A stretch of DNA of 64,000 nt from positions 62,001-126,000 of the forward strand of contig NZ_QVTD01000010.1 of NCBI RefSeq assembly GCF_003429105.1. The letters run 5' to 3'. Below, piece after piece: positions 8,901-17,517 of this stretch. A program made the translations under genes and the position numbers. The notes beneath the pieces were generated by a model that had not been told where the DNA came from, did not search any database, and saw nothing but the letters and a program-made list of their open reading frames with translations. Position 1 is the first letter of the stretch. Each line of letters begins with the position of its first letter. The DNA comes from Peribacillus glennii. GTDB lineage: Bacteria; Bacillota; Bacilli; Bacillales; DSM-1321.

Positions 8901-9920
8901 TCAGCCTAAAATCCGCTGGTACATTGCTTTGGCGTGGGACATATCCTTCGTACCATGAATGAGTGCACGCCCATCCTGGAAAATGACCATCCTCTCGCCT
9001 TCTTTCTCAACGGATAAAAGAAAGGGATTCGATTTCACGACATAGCCGCTTCCGTTAAGGTCATTCCCCAGTTTATCCAACTGCAGCCTCCTGGGCTTAG
9101 GCGGCCGTACCTGGACAGTATCCCTTCCGCACAGAACGGTTGTTTTCGTTGCATTTTCCGGTGTCAAAAACGGGTACGTCGGGGCATCGCCGCAGGATAG
9201 GCAGTCTGGTTTCTTTGCTTTTCCCACTTTCATGCTCTGGTATTGGTTCCTCCAAAGATCGAATGTCGTGAATCCCTGGCGAACGGCATCAAAATCCTCG
9301 ACCAGGATTTTTAAGGCCTCAGCTGCTTGATGGGCAACGACCACCTGCACTGCCGGGGAAATGATCCCGCCCGTATCGCAGGTCATCCCCTGGATCGGGA
9401 TGGATCTTAGCAGGCAATTCAGGCAGGGAGTCACTCCCGGAATGATGGTAAAGGTCATTCCGACACTGCCGACGCAAGCCCCATAAATCCATGGAATCCT
9501 GTGCTTTTGCGATAGGTCATTAATGACCATCCTCGTCTCGAAATTGTCTGTCGCGTCAATAATCAAGGAAACCCCTTCCAAAAGCGGCTCAAGCGACTGG
9601 GCTGTGCCGTCCATGATTAGTGCTTCGATTTCCACTTCCCTGTTGATATCGTTGCAATGCATTTTGGCGGCTTCAGCTTTCGGAAGCTTATCACGGACGT
9701 CTTTTTCCGTATATAATTGCTGCCGCTGCAAATTGCTTTCTTCCACATAATCGCGATCCACAACCGTAAGCTTCCCGATTCCTGCTCTCGTCAAAAATTC
9801 CGCATTGGCAGAGCCAAGTGCACCAGCACCTATTAACAGGACATGCTTGCTGCGGATTTTTTCTTGTCCGCGGTCGCCAATAGGATGAAACAGGGTTTGC
9901 CGCGAATAACGTTCATTCAT
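8901..9920 (-). CDS. moeB: Molybdopterin-synthase adenylyltransferase MoeB/ThiF family
   Basis: E1-like enzyme that adenylates the C-terminal Gly-Gly of MoaD (or ThiS) so that sulfur can be loaded. The 339-residue protein has the nucleotide-binding GAGALGSANAEFL at about 26-38, the conserved DATDNFETR, a candidate active cysteine in GMTCDTGG, and two CxxC pairs for zinc (CLNC and CLSC). It lacks a C-terminal rhodanese domain but has a tail of about 70 residues. The start is the ATG at 9920 encoding MNERYSRQ, after GGAGAG. It is the last gene of mobA-moaE-moaD-moeB, which favours a molybdenum cofactor role over thiamine. Confidence 0.9.
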   Translation of the reverse strand: MNERYSRQTLFHPIGDRGQEKIRSKHVLLIGAGALGSANAEFLTRAGIGKLTVVDRDYVEESNLQRQQLYTEKDVRDKLPKAEAAKMHCNDINREVEIEALIMDGTAQSLEPLLEGVSLIIDATDNFETRMVINDLSQKHRIPWIYGACVGSVGMTFTIIPGVTPCLNCLLRSIPIQGMTCDTGGIISPAVQVVVAHQAAEALKILVEDFDAVRQGFTTFDLWRNQYQSMKVGKAKKPDCLSCGDAPTYPFLTPENATKTTVLCGRDTVQVRPPKPRRLQLDKLGNDLNGSGYVVKSNPFLLSVEKEGERMVIFQDGRALIHGTKDMSHAKAMYQRILG

Positions 9921-9948
9921 GATCATCTCTCCAATCCGATTGCTATGG

Positions 9949-10182
9949 TCACCCACCGCTGACAGGCGGAATAAACGCAACCGTATCTCCTTCTGAGACA
10001 ATTGTTTCGTCATTGGCAAATTCTTCATTCACGGCCGTCATGACGGAATCCAATGTCGCTATTCCTAAGTCAGCCGCAATCTTATCTTTCACCTGAGCAA
10101 CGGTGAATCCGTTCCCTTCTATTGAGATCTCTTCTTGGCCTGCTTCATCCTTCAAGTGTGCAAAAAAGAGTACTTTAACCAT
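9949..10182 (-). CDS. moaD: Molybdopterin synthase small subunit MoaD
   Basis: A 77-residue ubiquitin-like sulfur carrier ending in the required Gly-Gly (FIPPVSGG). As a thiocarboxylate it donates sulfur to precursor Z within the MoaD-MoaE complex. It starts inside the last codons of moaE, giving an 8-base overlap, and an AGAGGAGG site lies within moaE. Tight coupling fits the one-to-one stoichiometry of the two subunits. Confidence 0.95.
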   Translation of the reverse strand: MVKVLFFAHLKDEAGQEEISIEGNGFTVAQVKDKIAADLGIATLDSVMTAVNEEFANDETIVSEGDTVAFIPPVSGG

Positions 10183-10639
10183 TTAAATCCTCCTCTTCAG
10201 GCTTTCCGGTTGGATAGCCCACCGTTTCGAGCTGATTGCCTATCCACTTTTCCCCGTCTTCCCAATGCTCCTTCTTCCAAATTGGCACGATTTCCTTGAT
10301 TCTTTCAATAGCATAGCGATTGGCTTCATACGCATCATTTCGATGCGGCGTACTAACCGCGATGACCACTGCGACATCGGTGATACCCAGCTTGCCGACT
10401 CTATGGGTAATGGCAATTTTTGTGTCCGGCCAGCGTTCTTCTATTTCTTTGCCGATTTGTTCAAGCTTTTTTACGGCCATCGACTCATAAGCTTCATATA
10501 TAAGGAAAAGCGTCTTTTTTCCTTTCGTAAATTCCCTCACAGTGCCGATAAATGTCGTAATGGCACCTGCTTCCCTCGCCACAACCTTATCGATAACAGC
10601 CTGGACTTGGATGGGATCCTTTGATAGTTCAAAATTCAT
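10175..10639 (-). CDS. moaE: Molybdopterin synthase catalytic subunit MoaE
   Basis: Converts precursor Z to molybdopterin with sulfur from MoaD. The 154-residue protein shows the family blocks GAITTFIGTVREFTKGKKTLFLIYEAYESMA, ITHRVGKLGITDVAVVIAVSTPHRNDAYEANRYAIERIKEIVPIWKKEHWEDG, with the lysines used for catalysis in the last block. The start is the ATG at 10639 after AAAGGGTG. A longer frame upstream runs into a palindromic repeat and is not coding. Confidence 0.94.
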   Translation of the reverse strand: MNFELSKDPIQVQAVIDKVVAREAGAITTFIGTVREFTKGKKTLFLIYEAYESMAVKKLEQIGKEIEERWPDTKIAITHRVGKLGITDVAVVIAVSTPHRNDAYEANRYAIERIKEIVPIWKKEHWEDGEKWIGNQLETVGYPTGKPEEEDLNG

Positions 10640-10654
10640 GGTTTCACCCTTTCT

Positions 10655-10708
10655 GGGGGACAGTCCCCCGCTACGGTAACGCTTTAAACCAACGGGGGAC
10701 TGACCCCC
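10655..10708. repeat. REP-like palindrome pair (15-24-15)
   Basis: GGGGGACAGTCCCCC at 10655-10669 and GGGGGACTGACCCCC at 10694-10708 are separated by exactly 24 bases (containing GGTAACGCTTTAAA). The pair lies 15 bases after the mobA stop and just before the moaE ribosome site, inside the operon. The arms can pair into one long hairpin. Confidence 0.85.
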
Positions 10709-10723
10709 ACAATACATATCCTA

Positions 10724-11338
10724 TCATATTTGAGGATTGAAATGAGATTCGATCTTCTTGGCCTCTTCGTATTCTTGGGGATTATTCATGTTATAGAATA
10801 GATAAGAAAAGAGCTTGTGATTTTTCGTATATAACTGAAATTCTGTATGCTTCATTATTTTAGCGTTCAATTTTTCGAGAAAATGGACCATTTTCAGCTC
10901 TCTTGCTTCCAAACAGCTTGTCAGAATCGGTAAACATGTTTTTCGATAAATGGCAAAAAGAGGATGGAGCTGTCCGTCTATTTCGGGAACGAGTGCATCA
11001 TAATTTTCCAGATTGCCTAGCATTTCTTCCATTACTGCCGCTTTAATAAATGGCATATCACACGCAGAAACGAAGACAGTATCCGTTTTGGAAGCAGTAA
11101 GTCCGGCATGCAGCCCTCCAAGCGGGCCCATTCCGTGATATTGGTCCGGTACCATCGGGAGTCCCAAAAATGAATATTCATCAGGTGAGTTTGAAATTAA
11201 CAGCACATGTCCGGCAATCTTATTTAACTCTGTGGCTATGTTTTCAATGCTCGCTTTTTGAAACATCGGCAGCATGGCTTTATTCGTGCCCATCCTGCTG
11301 GATTTCCCTCCTGCGAGAAGCAAAGCCGTTACATCCAT
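10724..11338 (-). CDS. mobA: Molybdenum cofactor guanylyltransferase MobA
   Basis: Adds GMP to molybdopterin to make the MGD form of the cofactor. The 204-residue protein starts with the nucleotidyltransferase signature LLLAGGKSSRMGTNKAML and contains SACDMPFI, the metal-binding region. I start it at the ATG encoding MDVTALLLAGG, seven bases after AAGGTG; the 27-codon upstream extension looks non-coding. It opens the run mobA-moaE-moaD-moeB. moaA, moaB, moaC and moeA are not in this window. Confidence 0.93.
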   Translation of the reverse strand: MDVTALLLAGGKSSRMGTNKAMLPMFQKASIENIATELNKIAGHVLLISNSPDEYSFLGLPMVPDQYHGMGPLGGLHAGLTASKTDTVFVSACDMPFIKAAVMEEMLGNLENYDALVPEIDGQLHPLFAIYRKTCLPILTSCLEARELKMVHFLEKLNAKIMKHTEFQLYTKNHKLFSYLFYNMNNPQEYEEAKKIESHFNPQI

Positions 11339-11570
11339 TCCAGTCACCTTCTCTATTTTTATTATACACTGGTTTTCACATTGTTTTTTTACTGTACACA
11401 TTACCATTCTTCTTCGCAAGAAAACCCTATTAATTTATCGTTAAACACCTTATCTGGCCGCAATCTGTTCGGTTTTACATCAAAAGGATAGTGTTATATG
11501 ATTAATACGGTTCAATTTAGTGAAAATAATAAATAGTCAAAAAATTCTTTTTTCCTTAGGAGGTTATTCT

Positions 11571-12413
11571 ATGATAATGAAAAAAGCATTGAGTCTTGCC
11601 GGATCTGACTCCAGCGGCGGAGCAGGCATTCAAGCTGACCTTAAAACCTTCCAGGAGCTTGGCGTATACGGAATGACGGCGCTGACGACCATTGTGTCAA
11701 TGGATCCAAAAGACGGCTGGTCCCACCATGTATACCCCCAATCCATTGATACAGTAAAAGCCCAATTGGAAACCATTCTTTCTGTCGGCATCGATGCCAT
11801 GAAGACTGGCATGCTTGGTTCCGTTGAGATCATTGAACTTGCAGCCAGAAAAATTGACGAACTCGGTCTCCAGAATGTCGTGATCGATCCGGTAATGGTT
11901 TGTAAAGGTGAGGACGAGGTTCTGCATCCTGAAACTGCTGTTGCCCTTCGCGATGTTCTTGTTCCCCGCGCTGCCGTTGTGACACCGAATCTCTTTGAGG
12001 CGTGGCAGCTGTCGGGAATCGGCCCGATCCGCAATGTTGAAGATATGAAAGAAGCCGCTGTAAAGATTCATGAATCCGGTGCAAAATATGTCTTGGTCAA
12101 AGGCGGAAGCAAGCTTGAGCATGATCAGGCAATCGACCTTTTATATGATGGGGAAACGTTTGAGATTCTTGAATCAGAACGGATTGAAACCACCTATACA
12201 CATGGCGCGGGCTGCACATATTCCGCAGCAATCACGGCGGAATTGGCTAAGGGCAAGCCTGTCCGTGAAGCCATTTATACAGCAAAGGATTTCATCACAG
12301 AAGCGATCCGCCATTCCTGGAAATTGAATGAATATGTTGGCCCGACCATGCACGGGGCATACCGAAAGTTCGGGGCAGGCAGGCTGGAAGCTGCTGAACA
12401 AACATCCAAATAA
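11571..12413 (+). CDS. pdxK: Pyridoxine/pyridoxal/pyridoxamine kinase (ThiD-like PdxK)
   Basis: A ribokinase-fold kinase of 280 residues. Visible blocks are SLAGSDSSGGAGIQADLKTFQELGVYGMTALT at the N-terminus, DPVMVCKGEDEVL, VVTPNLFEAW and the catalytic anion-hole region THGAGCTYSAAITAELAKG. B. subtilis YwdB/PdxK from the same region phosphorylates vitamin B6 precursors and resembles hydroxymethylpyrimidine kinase ThiD; synteny and single-domain length favour PdxK. AGGAGG seven bases upstream selects the ATG at 11571. Confidence 0.88.
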   Translation: MIMKKALSLAGSDSSGGAGIQADLKTFQELGVYGMTALTTIVSMDPKDGWSHHVYPQSIDTVKAQLETILSVGIDAMKTGMLGSVEIIELAARKIDELGLQNVVIDPVMVCKGEDEVLHPETAVALRDVLVPRAAVVTPNLFEAWQLSGIGPIRNVEDMKEAAVKIHESGAKYVLVKGGSKLEHDQAIDLLYDGETFEILESERIETTYTHGAGCTYSAAITAELAKGKPVREAIYTAKDFITEAIRHSWKLNEYVGPTMHGAYRKFGAGRLEAAEQTSK

Positions 12414-12480
12414 ACATTAGTTGCGTGTCGAATGGCCAGCCTTTGTAAAGATAAAGCCGTAGGCATGGTCTGTAATCGAG

Positions 12481-12615
12481 CTATCTAACTAAAAGCTGAC
12501 CTTCAAATAGAATTGCAGTACCCGGAATTTGGGCATCTTTATAAGGCAGGCCATTTGCCCAAACCGACCGGGATCCCGCATTCTGTTTTTGAAGGCAGCT
12601 TTTTTTCATGTGCAT
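12481..12615 (-). CDS. Possible small protein of 44 residues
   Basis: A short open frame in the pdxK-yojF gap, encoding MHMKKSCLQKQNAGSR then SVWANGLPYKDAQIPGTAI. The composition is protein-like and a weak GGCGGG lies just upstream. I do not recognise the family, and there is no clear terminator or promoter. It may be a small orphan gene, a remnant, or chance. Apart from this, the 12414-12726 gap holds nothing I can name. Confidence 0.25.
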   Translation of the reverse strand: MHMKKSCLQKQNAGSRSVWANGLPYKDAQIPGTAILFEGQLLVR

Positions 12616-12726
12616 GTCCCGCCAACGAAATGCTGGATTCCAATCCAACTCTTCGCTTTTTGGCTGGCTTTTTAGTAAGATATTATATAGATTGTGTGAT
12701 CGTCCGTTTGAGAGGAGGAAGTTTTG

Positions 12727-13074
12727 ATGAAACCAATTGACCGTGTTGAGGTCCAGCAGAAAATTGATGCGCTTGCCGGAAGTGATGTGTATTTGCATTT
12801 GGAAACGACAAATGGTGCTTATGCCACCCACAATGATGAATCGTTCTTCTCAGCAGGTGCGTATATCCGAAATGCCATGATCCGTTATGAACATGGCAAG
12901 ATCGTTGGTGACGGCCCCTACCGAGCCGGCTTGAAGCTTGAAATCGGCTGGGTGTATGGAGAAGGCCTGACCCACTTTGAAATAGATGACCAAGGCAGAC
13001 TATTGATGGCTGGATTGGATTTTAACGGAAAACTCGCGGTGGCCATGCAAATCAGCGCGAGCCCTTTTGAATAG
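12727..13074 (+). CDS. yojF: YojF family protein (DUF1806)
   Basis: A 115-residue soluble protein with the DUF1806 sequence (KPIDRVEVQQKIDALAGSDVYLHLETTNGAYA near the start, GPYRAGLKLEIGWVYGEGLTHFE later). Its molecular role is unknown, but in B. subtilis it lies directly before the bacillithiol deacetylase yojG, as it does here. The ATG at 12727 follows GAGGAGG; a TTG one codon upstream is less likely. It probably shares a transcript with bshB2 (17-base gap). Confidence 0.9.
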   Translation: MKPIDRVEVQQKIDALAGSDVYLHLETTNGAYATHNDESFFSAGAYIRNAMIRYEHGKIVGDGPYRAGLKLEIGWVYGEGLTHFEIDDQGRLLMAGLDFNGKLAVAMQISASPFE

Positions 13075-13091
13075 GAAGGAGCAAAGCCGGT

Positions 13092-13766
13092 ATGGAAAAA
13101 GAACGTCATGTATTAGTGATTTTCCCTCATCCCGATGATGAGGCTTTTGGAGTTTCAGGTACGATTGCATCCTATGTAGAAAACGGGACACCCGTAACCT
13201 ATGCTTGTTTGACACTGGGCGAAATGGGCCGGAATTTAGGAAACCCACCGTTTGCAACCAGGGAATCCCTGCCGAAAATACGCAGGCAAGAGCTGGTAGA
13301 TGCAGCCAACATTATGGGCATACAGGATTTAAGAATGCTCGGATTTCGTGATAAAACCGTGGAATTTGAAGACGACGAAGAGCTGACAAAGAAGATGTCG
13401 TCTTTTATTGAAGAGTTAAATCCTTCTCTTATCATCACGTTCTACCCAGGCTATAGCGTTCACCCTGACCATGAAGCGACAGGCAGGGCAGTAGTCCGTG
13501 CTGTCGGGCGAATCGCCCCGGATGCCCGCCCTAAGTTGCATTGTGTTGCGTTTTCCAATAACAGCCTCGAAGAGCTGGGCGAGCCGGACATTATCAATGA
13601 TATATCGGCAGTAAAGGATAAAAAAATTGCAACGATAAGGGCGCATCGATCACAAACGGAATCGATGATGGCTTCCTGGTCGGAAAATGCGCAAAACACG
13701 GATCCAGCCATCCTGCGTTGGATTGAAAAGGAGCGCTTCTGGTCTTATAAATGGCCAAAGCAATAA
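13092..13766 (+). CDS. bshB2: Bacillithiol biosynthesis deacetylase BshB2
   Basis: Removes acetyl from GlcNAc-malate in bacillithiol synthesis and may also act on bacillithiol S-conjugates. The 224-residue protein has the LmbE/PIG-L zinc-binding motifs HPDDEAFG at 12-19 and SVHPDHEATGRAV near 125, which supply two His, the Asp and the general base. YojF-BshB2 is the usual pairing in Bacillus. A hairpin terminator follows directly. Confidence 0.93.
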   Translation: MEKERHVLVIFPHPDDEAFGVSGTIASYVENGTPVTYACLTLGEMGRNLGNPPFATRESLPKIRRQELVDAANIMGIQDLRMLGFRDKTVEFEDDEELTKKMSSFIEELNPSLIITFYPGYSVHPDHEATGRAVVRAVGRIAPDARPKLHCVAFSNNSLEELGEPDIINDISAVKDKKIATIRAHRSQTESMMASWSENAQNTDPAILRWIEKERFWSYKWPKQ

Positions 13767-13770
13767 TTCT

Positions 13771-13799
13771 ACTCGCCTATTGGCGAGTTTTCTTTTTTT
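13771..13799 (+). terminator. Intrinsic terminator after bshB2
   Basis: ACTCGCC-TATT-GGCGAGT followed by a T-rich run. A second small hairpin (CACCTTG/CAAGGTG) lies at 13807-13828. Confidence 0.85.
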
Positions 13800-13889
13800 C
13801 CAAAAAACACCTTGCAATTTCAAGGTGAACGTCATGTTTGTTTCTTATCCATAATCCTAGCACACCTTAAATCAATCCAATCCAGAGAT

Positions 13890-14062
13890 AATTCGGCCGA
13901 ATTGTGCCGATAATTCAACCGAACTAAATTGTGACCCAGATGGGATTTGATCATTCAACCCAAGCAAATCATTATTCAACCAAATATCAAAATAATCAGC
14001 CACACCTACCGGAAATCCAGCCGGACTCGAAGGTATTCAAGCCGACATCCATGTAACCCAAC
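13890..14062. repeat. Degenerate array with a period of about 20-21 bp (ATTCAACC motif)
   Basis: Variants of ATTCAACC/ATCCAGCC recur at about 13891, 13913, 13953, 13974, 13994, 14015, 14035 and 14056. Most steps are 20-22 bases, and one step is double that. The sequence between motifs varies. There is no reading frame or hairpin that explains it. This fills most of the 13800-14190 gap. Confidence 0.6.
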
Positions 14063-14072
14063 CCAAAAAGTA

Positions 14073-14104
14073 TAAAAAAATCCGCCTGCGGGAAGCAAGC
14101 GGAT
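14073..14104 (-). terminator. Intrinsic terminator after the sugar dehydrogenase gene
   Basis: On the minus strand ATCCGC and GCGGAT form a stem followed by TTTTTTTA. Confidence 0.6.
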
Positions 14105-14191
14105 AAAAGGGGGATTACTATGGAAAAATCATCATGGTTATAGTATGGCCCGTAACTTTTTTTATATACATCTTTTTAAAAATATTTTTTA

Positions 14192-15280
14192 TTATTGTGC
14201 AGGCAGCGGAAGCCTGTAAAGTTTATCATCGTCTTGATCCGGGTTTCCCCGGCCGTCGGTGTTGTTGCTGACAAAATACAGATAGCCCCCATCAATCAGG
14301 ACATCCCTTATTCTGCCTGCACCGGTAAACACATCAAATTCTTCTCTTTTACCCAGATCAAACCCTTTGACCGCTTCCCCTCTAAGGGCTGCCGCATAAA
14401 TGATTCCCTTCTCGAAAGCAATCCCCGATGGCGCCCATGTATTGGTTCCGGAGTGGAACAATGGTCTTTCCATTCCGTTCTTCTTTTCATCACCAATGAT
14501 CAAAGGCCAGCCATAATTATGTCCGGTGATGATTTTATTGAGTTCATCATGGCCTGAGGGTCCATGTTCACTGCTGTATAATTGCCCCTTTTCATCCCAT
14601 GCAAGTCCTTGAGGATTGCGGTGGCCAAGGGAATACACATAAGAGTTGGGGAATGGATTATCCCCGGGAATACTGCCGTCCAGGTTCAGCCGCAGTATTT
14701 TTCCGCCCAATGAGCTTTTGTCCTGGGCGATTTCGTCTTGATGGGCATCCCCGGCTGTGGCATATAATTTGCCGTCAGGCCCGATCTTTAGCCTTCCTCC
14801 ATGATGGTATTGGCCGCTCGGGATTCCATCGAGCAGGACCTTTTCCTCTGTCCATTGATCATCCTTATACCCGAGAAGCACAATCCTGTTCAGTGACTCG
14901 CCGTTTTCATCGTATGTATAGTAAGCAAAGGCTTGATTTGTTGTTTTAAAATCCCGAGCCAAAACAAATCCAAGCAAGCCTGCCTCCGGGTTTGCCGAGA
15001 GTTTTTTCTTCAGGTTCACTTTTTCCCTTGCCATCTTGCCTTTGTCCCATTTTACAATGTTCCCGGTCCTTTCAGACAAATAAATGGTTTCCCCGGTTTT
15101 TTGAATCGACCATGAAACTTTCAGCTTGGTCAACAGTACCTCTGCCTGTTCCTGCTTAGCGGGTTGACCAGATGTTTCAGCTGGCTGGGGACTGGTTTTC
15201 TCCTGATCCTTGTTTATATTTACGGAACATCCGCTGGCGATGATCATAGCAAATGACAGAATCAAATATCGCTTGATCAC
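14192..15280 (-). CDS. PQQ-type soluble sugar dehydrogenase lipoprotein
   Basis: A 362-residue secreted lipoprotein with a beta-propeller of the glucose/sorbosone dehydrogenase family, similar to E. coli YliI. The signal peptide ends in the lipobox SGCS (Cys18). Family blocks include GLLGFVLARDFKTTNQAFAYYT, QYHHGGRLKIGPDGKLYATAGDA (with the catalytic His), YSLGHRNPQGLAWD and SSEHGPSGHDELN. Such enzymes oxidise aldoses using PQQ; I see no PQQ synthesis genes here. A GTG start follows AAAGGGAG. Confidence 0.85.
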   Translation of the reverse strand: MIKRYLILSFAMIIASGCSVNINKDQEKTSPQPAETSGQPAKQEQAEVLLTKLKVSWSIQKTGETIYLSERTGNIVKWDKGKMAREKVNLKKKLSANPEAGLLGFVLARDFKTTNQAFAYYTYDENGESLNRIVLLGYKDDQWTEEKVLLDGIPSGQYHHGGRLKIGPDGKLYATAGDAHQDEIAQDKSSLGGKILRLNLDGSIPGDNPFPNSYVYSLGHRNPQGLAWDEKGQLYSSEHGPSGHDELNKIITGHNYGWPLIIGDEKKNGMERPLFHSGTNTWAPSGIAFEKGIIYAAALRGEAVKGFDLGKREEFDVFTGAGRIRDVLIDGGYLYFVSNNTDGRGNPDQDDDKLYRLPLPAQ

Positions 15281-15346
15281 AAAAACTCACTCCCTTTTAG
15301 GTGGAAGCGGTATGTGGCTAGATCTTATAGAAGTTGAACAGCCGCC

Positions 15347-16219
15347 TCATTTTTTCAGATTTTCATTCAGCGCTTCAATGATGGCCTTGGCCACGCCATT
15401 TTCATCGTTCGTATCCGTGATGAAATCGCATATTCCCTTAATTTCTGAAGGTGCATTGCCCATCGCGACCGACCGTCCTACACGTTCAAGCATCGAAACA
15501 TCATTGAAATTGTCCCCCATCGCCATCGTCTCGCTTAATGAGCCGCCTCTGGCTTGTACGTACTTTTCGAGAGCAATTCCTTTTTGTGCATCCTGGCTTG
15601 TCACTTCAAGGTTTTCACGGGCCGAAGCACTAACGGCAAGCGGAGTGTTCTCCTTTAAGAAACTTGCGATTTGGCCGAGTTTATCATATTGATTGCTAAA
15701 AACCAAAAACTTATAAAATTCGAGTTCCGCCTTGGCAAAAAGCGCGTCATAGTTATCTATTGATTTAATATTGCTGACTTTGATCCGCTCCTTAGCTTGC
15801 TCGGTCACTTTCAGAGGGTCCAAGTCAGGATTTGCCGTCAAGAGAATATCAATGATAGATGCCAGGGATTTAGCATAATTTTTTGTGTAAGTACCATCGT
15901 TTGTATAAATTTCAAAATAAATGTCTGTTTCTTCTAAATACTTTATGACTGATTTTACCGTTTCAGATGCTATTGGATTCGATGTGGCAACTGCTCCGTC
16001 TGTTGTATATACCACTGCACCGTTGACACAAATCACCGGGCATTCTATTGCAGCTTCATCCAGGGCGAACCGCGCCTCCTGATACGACCTGCCGGTGGCA
16101 ATGATTACTTCCACCCCTTCAGACTGGGCGCGTGCAATTGCCTCCTTATTTTCCTGGCTTACCTTTTGGTCTTTGTTTAACAATGTCCCATCCATATCAC
16201 TCGCAATAAATTTAACCAA
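15347..16219 (-). CDS. Cof-type HAD phosphatase
   Basis: A 290-residue HAD superfamily IIB hydrolase. The four HAD motifs are visible: FIASDMDGTLLN (nucleophile and acid/base Asp), VIIATGRS, the lysine region and MGDNFNDVSMLERVGRSVAMGNA. The Cof cap domain lies between. These enzymes dephosphorylate sugar phosphates, FMN or similar metabolites in the cytoplasm; the substrate cannot be read from sequence. I favour the TTG at 16219, eight bases after AGAGG; an upstream GTG at 16228 is too close to that site. Confidence 0.9.
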   Translation of the reverse strand: MVKFIASDMDGTLLNKDQKVSQENKEAIARAQSEGVEVIIATGRSYQEARFALDEAAIECPVICVNGAVVYTTDGAVATSNPIASETVKSVIKYLEETDIYFEIYTNDGTYTKNYAKSLASIIDILLTANPDLDPLKVTEQAKERIKVSNIKSIDNYDALFAKAELEFYKFLVFSNQYDKLGQIASFLKENTPLAVSASARENLEVTSQDAQKGIALEKYVQARGGSLSETMAMGDNFNDVSMLERVGRSVAMGNAPSEIKGICDFITDTNDENGVAKAIIEALNENLKK

Positions 16220-16494
16220 CCATAGCACCTCTTATTTCTTCGTTTCCAGTTCCATAAGAAAACAATAGTTCTGTACTTACATATTTTAACCTAACCGGAT
16301 ATAAGGCTAAACCTGCCATTCCTGGATCCCTTCTATAGAAAAATGAACACAGCCTTGGCATTCAGGCAGCCATAAATATTATTTTAGTATTATACTCGTG
16401 AAAAAAACAATTTTTTGGCACTTTGGTATAATACCTTTGATAAAGCAAAAATTGTAGTAATCGCATTAAAAAATAACGGAAGAGGGTATAAGCT

Positions 16495-17472
16495 ATGCGT
16501 ATAATGCCTTTAGAAAAACGGGATATCACTTCCAGCCGGTTAGTATTGGGCTGCATGGGATTTGGAGGAAATTGGGATAAGAGCCCGGTAACCAAAGAAC
16601 AGGTATTAGCTGCTGAACAAGCAATAGAGGCGGCCCTTGCTTCAGGAATCACCATGTTTGACCATGCCGATATATACAAAAGAGGAAAAGCCGAAGAAGT
16701 CTTTGGCACCATAGTAAAAGACCGTCCAAGCTTGAGGGAGAATATGGTCATCCAGAGTAAATGTGGAATTCGTTTTGCTGATGAACATGGACCGGGCAGA
16801 TATGATTTTTCAAAAGAACATATCTTGCACTCTGTTGATGGAATTTTACAAAGGTTGGCTACGGATTACTTGGATATTCTTTTATTGCACCGCCCAGACC
16901 CTTTGATGGATCCTGAGGAAGTTGCGGAAGCCTTTGATGTGCTGGTCCGTTCAGGAAAAGTAAGGCAGTTTGGCGTTTCAAATATGGATAAGGGGCAAAT
17001 TACGCTTTTGCAAGCATATAGTGATGTTCCCATTATTGTGAATCAGCTGGAAATGAGCCTCCACAAGCTTGATTGGGTTGATCAAGGCGTATTAGTCAAT
17101 CAACCGGCAGGAAATGCCAGTCATTTTGCAGATGGATTACTGGAGTATAGCATGATAAACGATATACAAATTCAGGCATGGTCGCCTTTGGCCAAAGGGA
17201 TCTTTACAGGACAAGAGCTTGATCATGCTACAGAGGCTGAAGTGAAAACAAAAGAGTTAGTAGAAAATATGGCCTGCGAAAAAGAAACCACGAAAGAAGC
17301 AATCGTGCTAGGCTGGTTAATGCGCCACCCGGCAAAGATACAGCCGGTGATCGGTACGACAAATGCGGAACGGATTAAGAACTGCGAGGATGCCATTCGC
17401 CAGTCCGAACTGATGACCAGGGAAGAGTGGTATTCCCTTTATGTAAGTTCACGAGGAAATAAATTACCATAA
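16495..17472 (+). CDS. Aldo/keto reductase
   Basis: A 325-residue NADPH-dependent oxidoreductase with a TIM-barrel fold. The catalytic tetrad is present: Asp56 and Tyr61 (FDHADIY), Lys89 (QSKCGI) and His132 (LLHRPDP). The C-terminal part has the nucleotide-binding pattern PVIGTTNAERIKNC. It resembles the YdhF type of E. coli. The substrate is unknown. It is a single-gene unit ending at a GC-rich inverted repeat (17480-17508) without a clear T-run. Confidence 0.9.
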   Translation: MRIMPLEKRDITSSRLVLGCMGFGGNWDKSPVTKEQVLAAEQAIEAALASGITMFDHADIYKRGKAEEVFGTIVKDRPSLRENMVIQSKCGIRFADEHGPGRYDFSKEHILHSVDGILQRLATDYLDILLLHRPDPLMDPEEVAEAFDVLVRSGKVRQFGVSNMDKGQITLLQAYSDVPIIVNQLEMSLHKLDWVDQGVLVNQPAGNASHFADGLLEYSMINDIQIQAWSPLAKGIFTGQELDHATEAEVKTKELVENMACEKETTKEAIVLGWLMRHPAKIQPVIGTTNAERIKNCEDAIRQSELMTREEWYSLYVSSRGNKLP

Positions 17473-17517
17473 TGAAAGAAGAGCCGGCCAACTGTATAAC
17501 AGGTTGCCGGCCTACTC

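Noticed and set aside
11630-12122. Long open frames on the minus strand inside pdxK
   Set aside because: They lie wholly antisense to a well-supported gene, have no ribosome sites and no recognisable protein sequence.
14110-14146. Tiny leader peptide (MEKSSWL) after GGGGG
   Set aside because: Seven codons with no downstream gene on that strand; likely chance.
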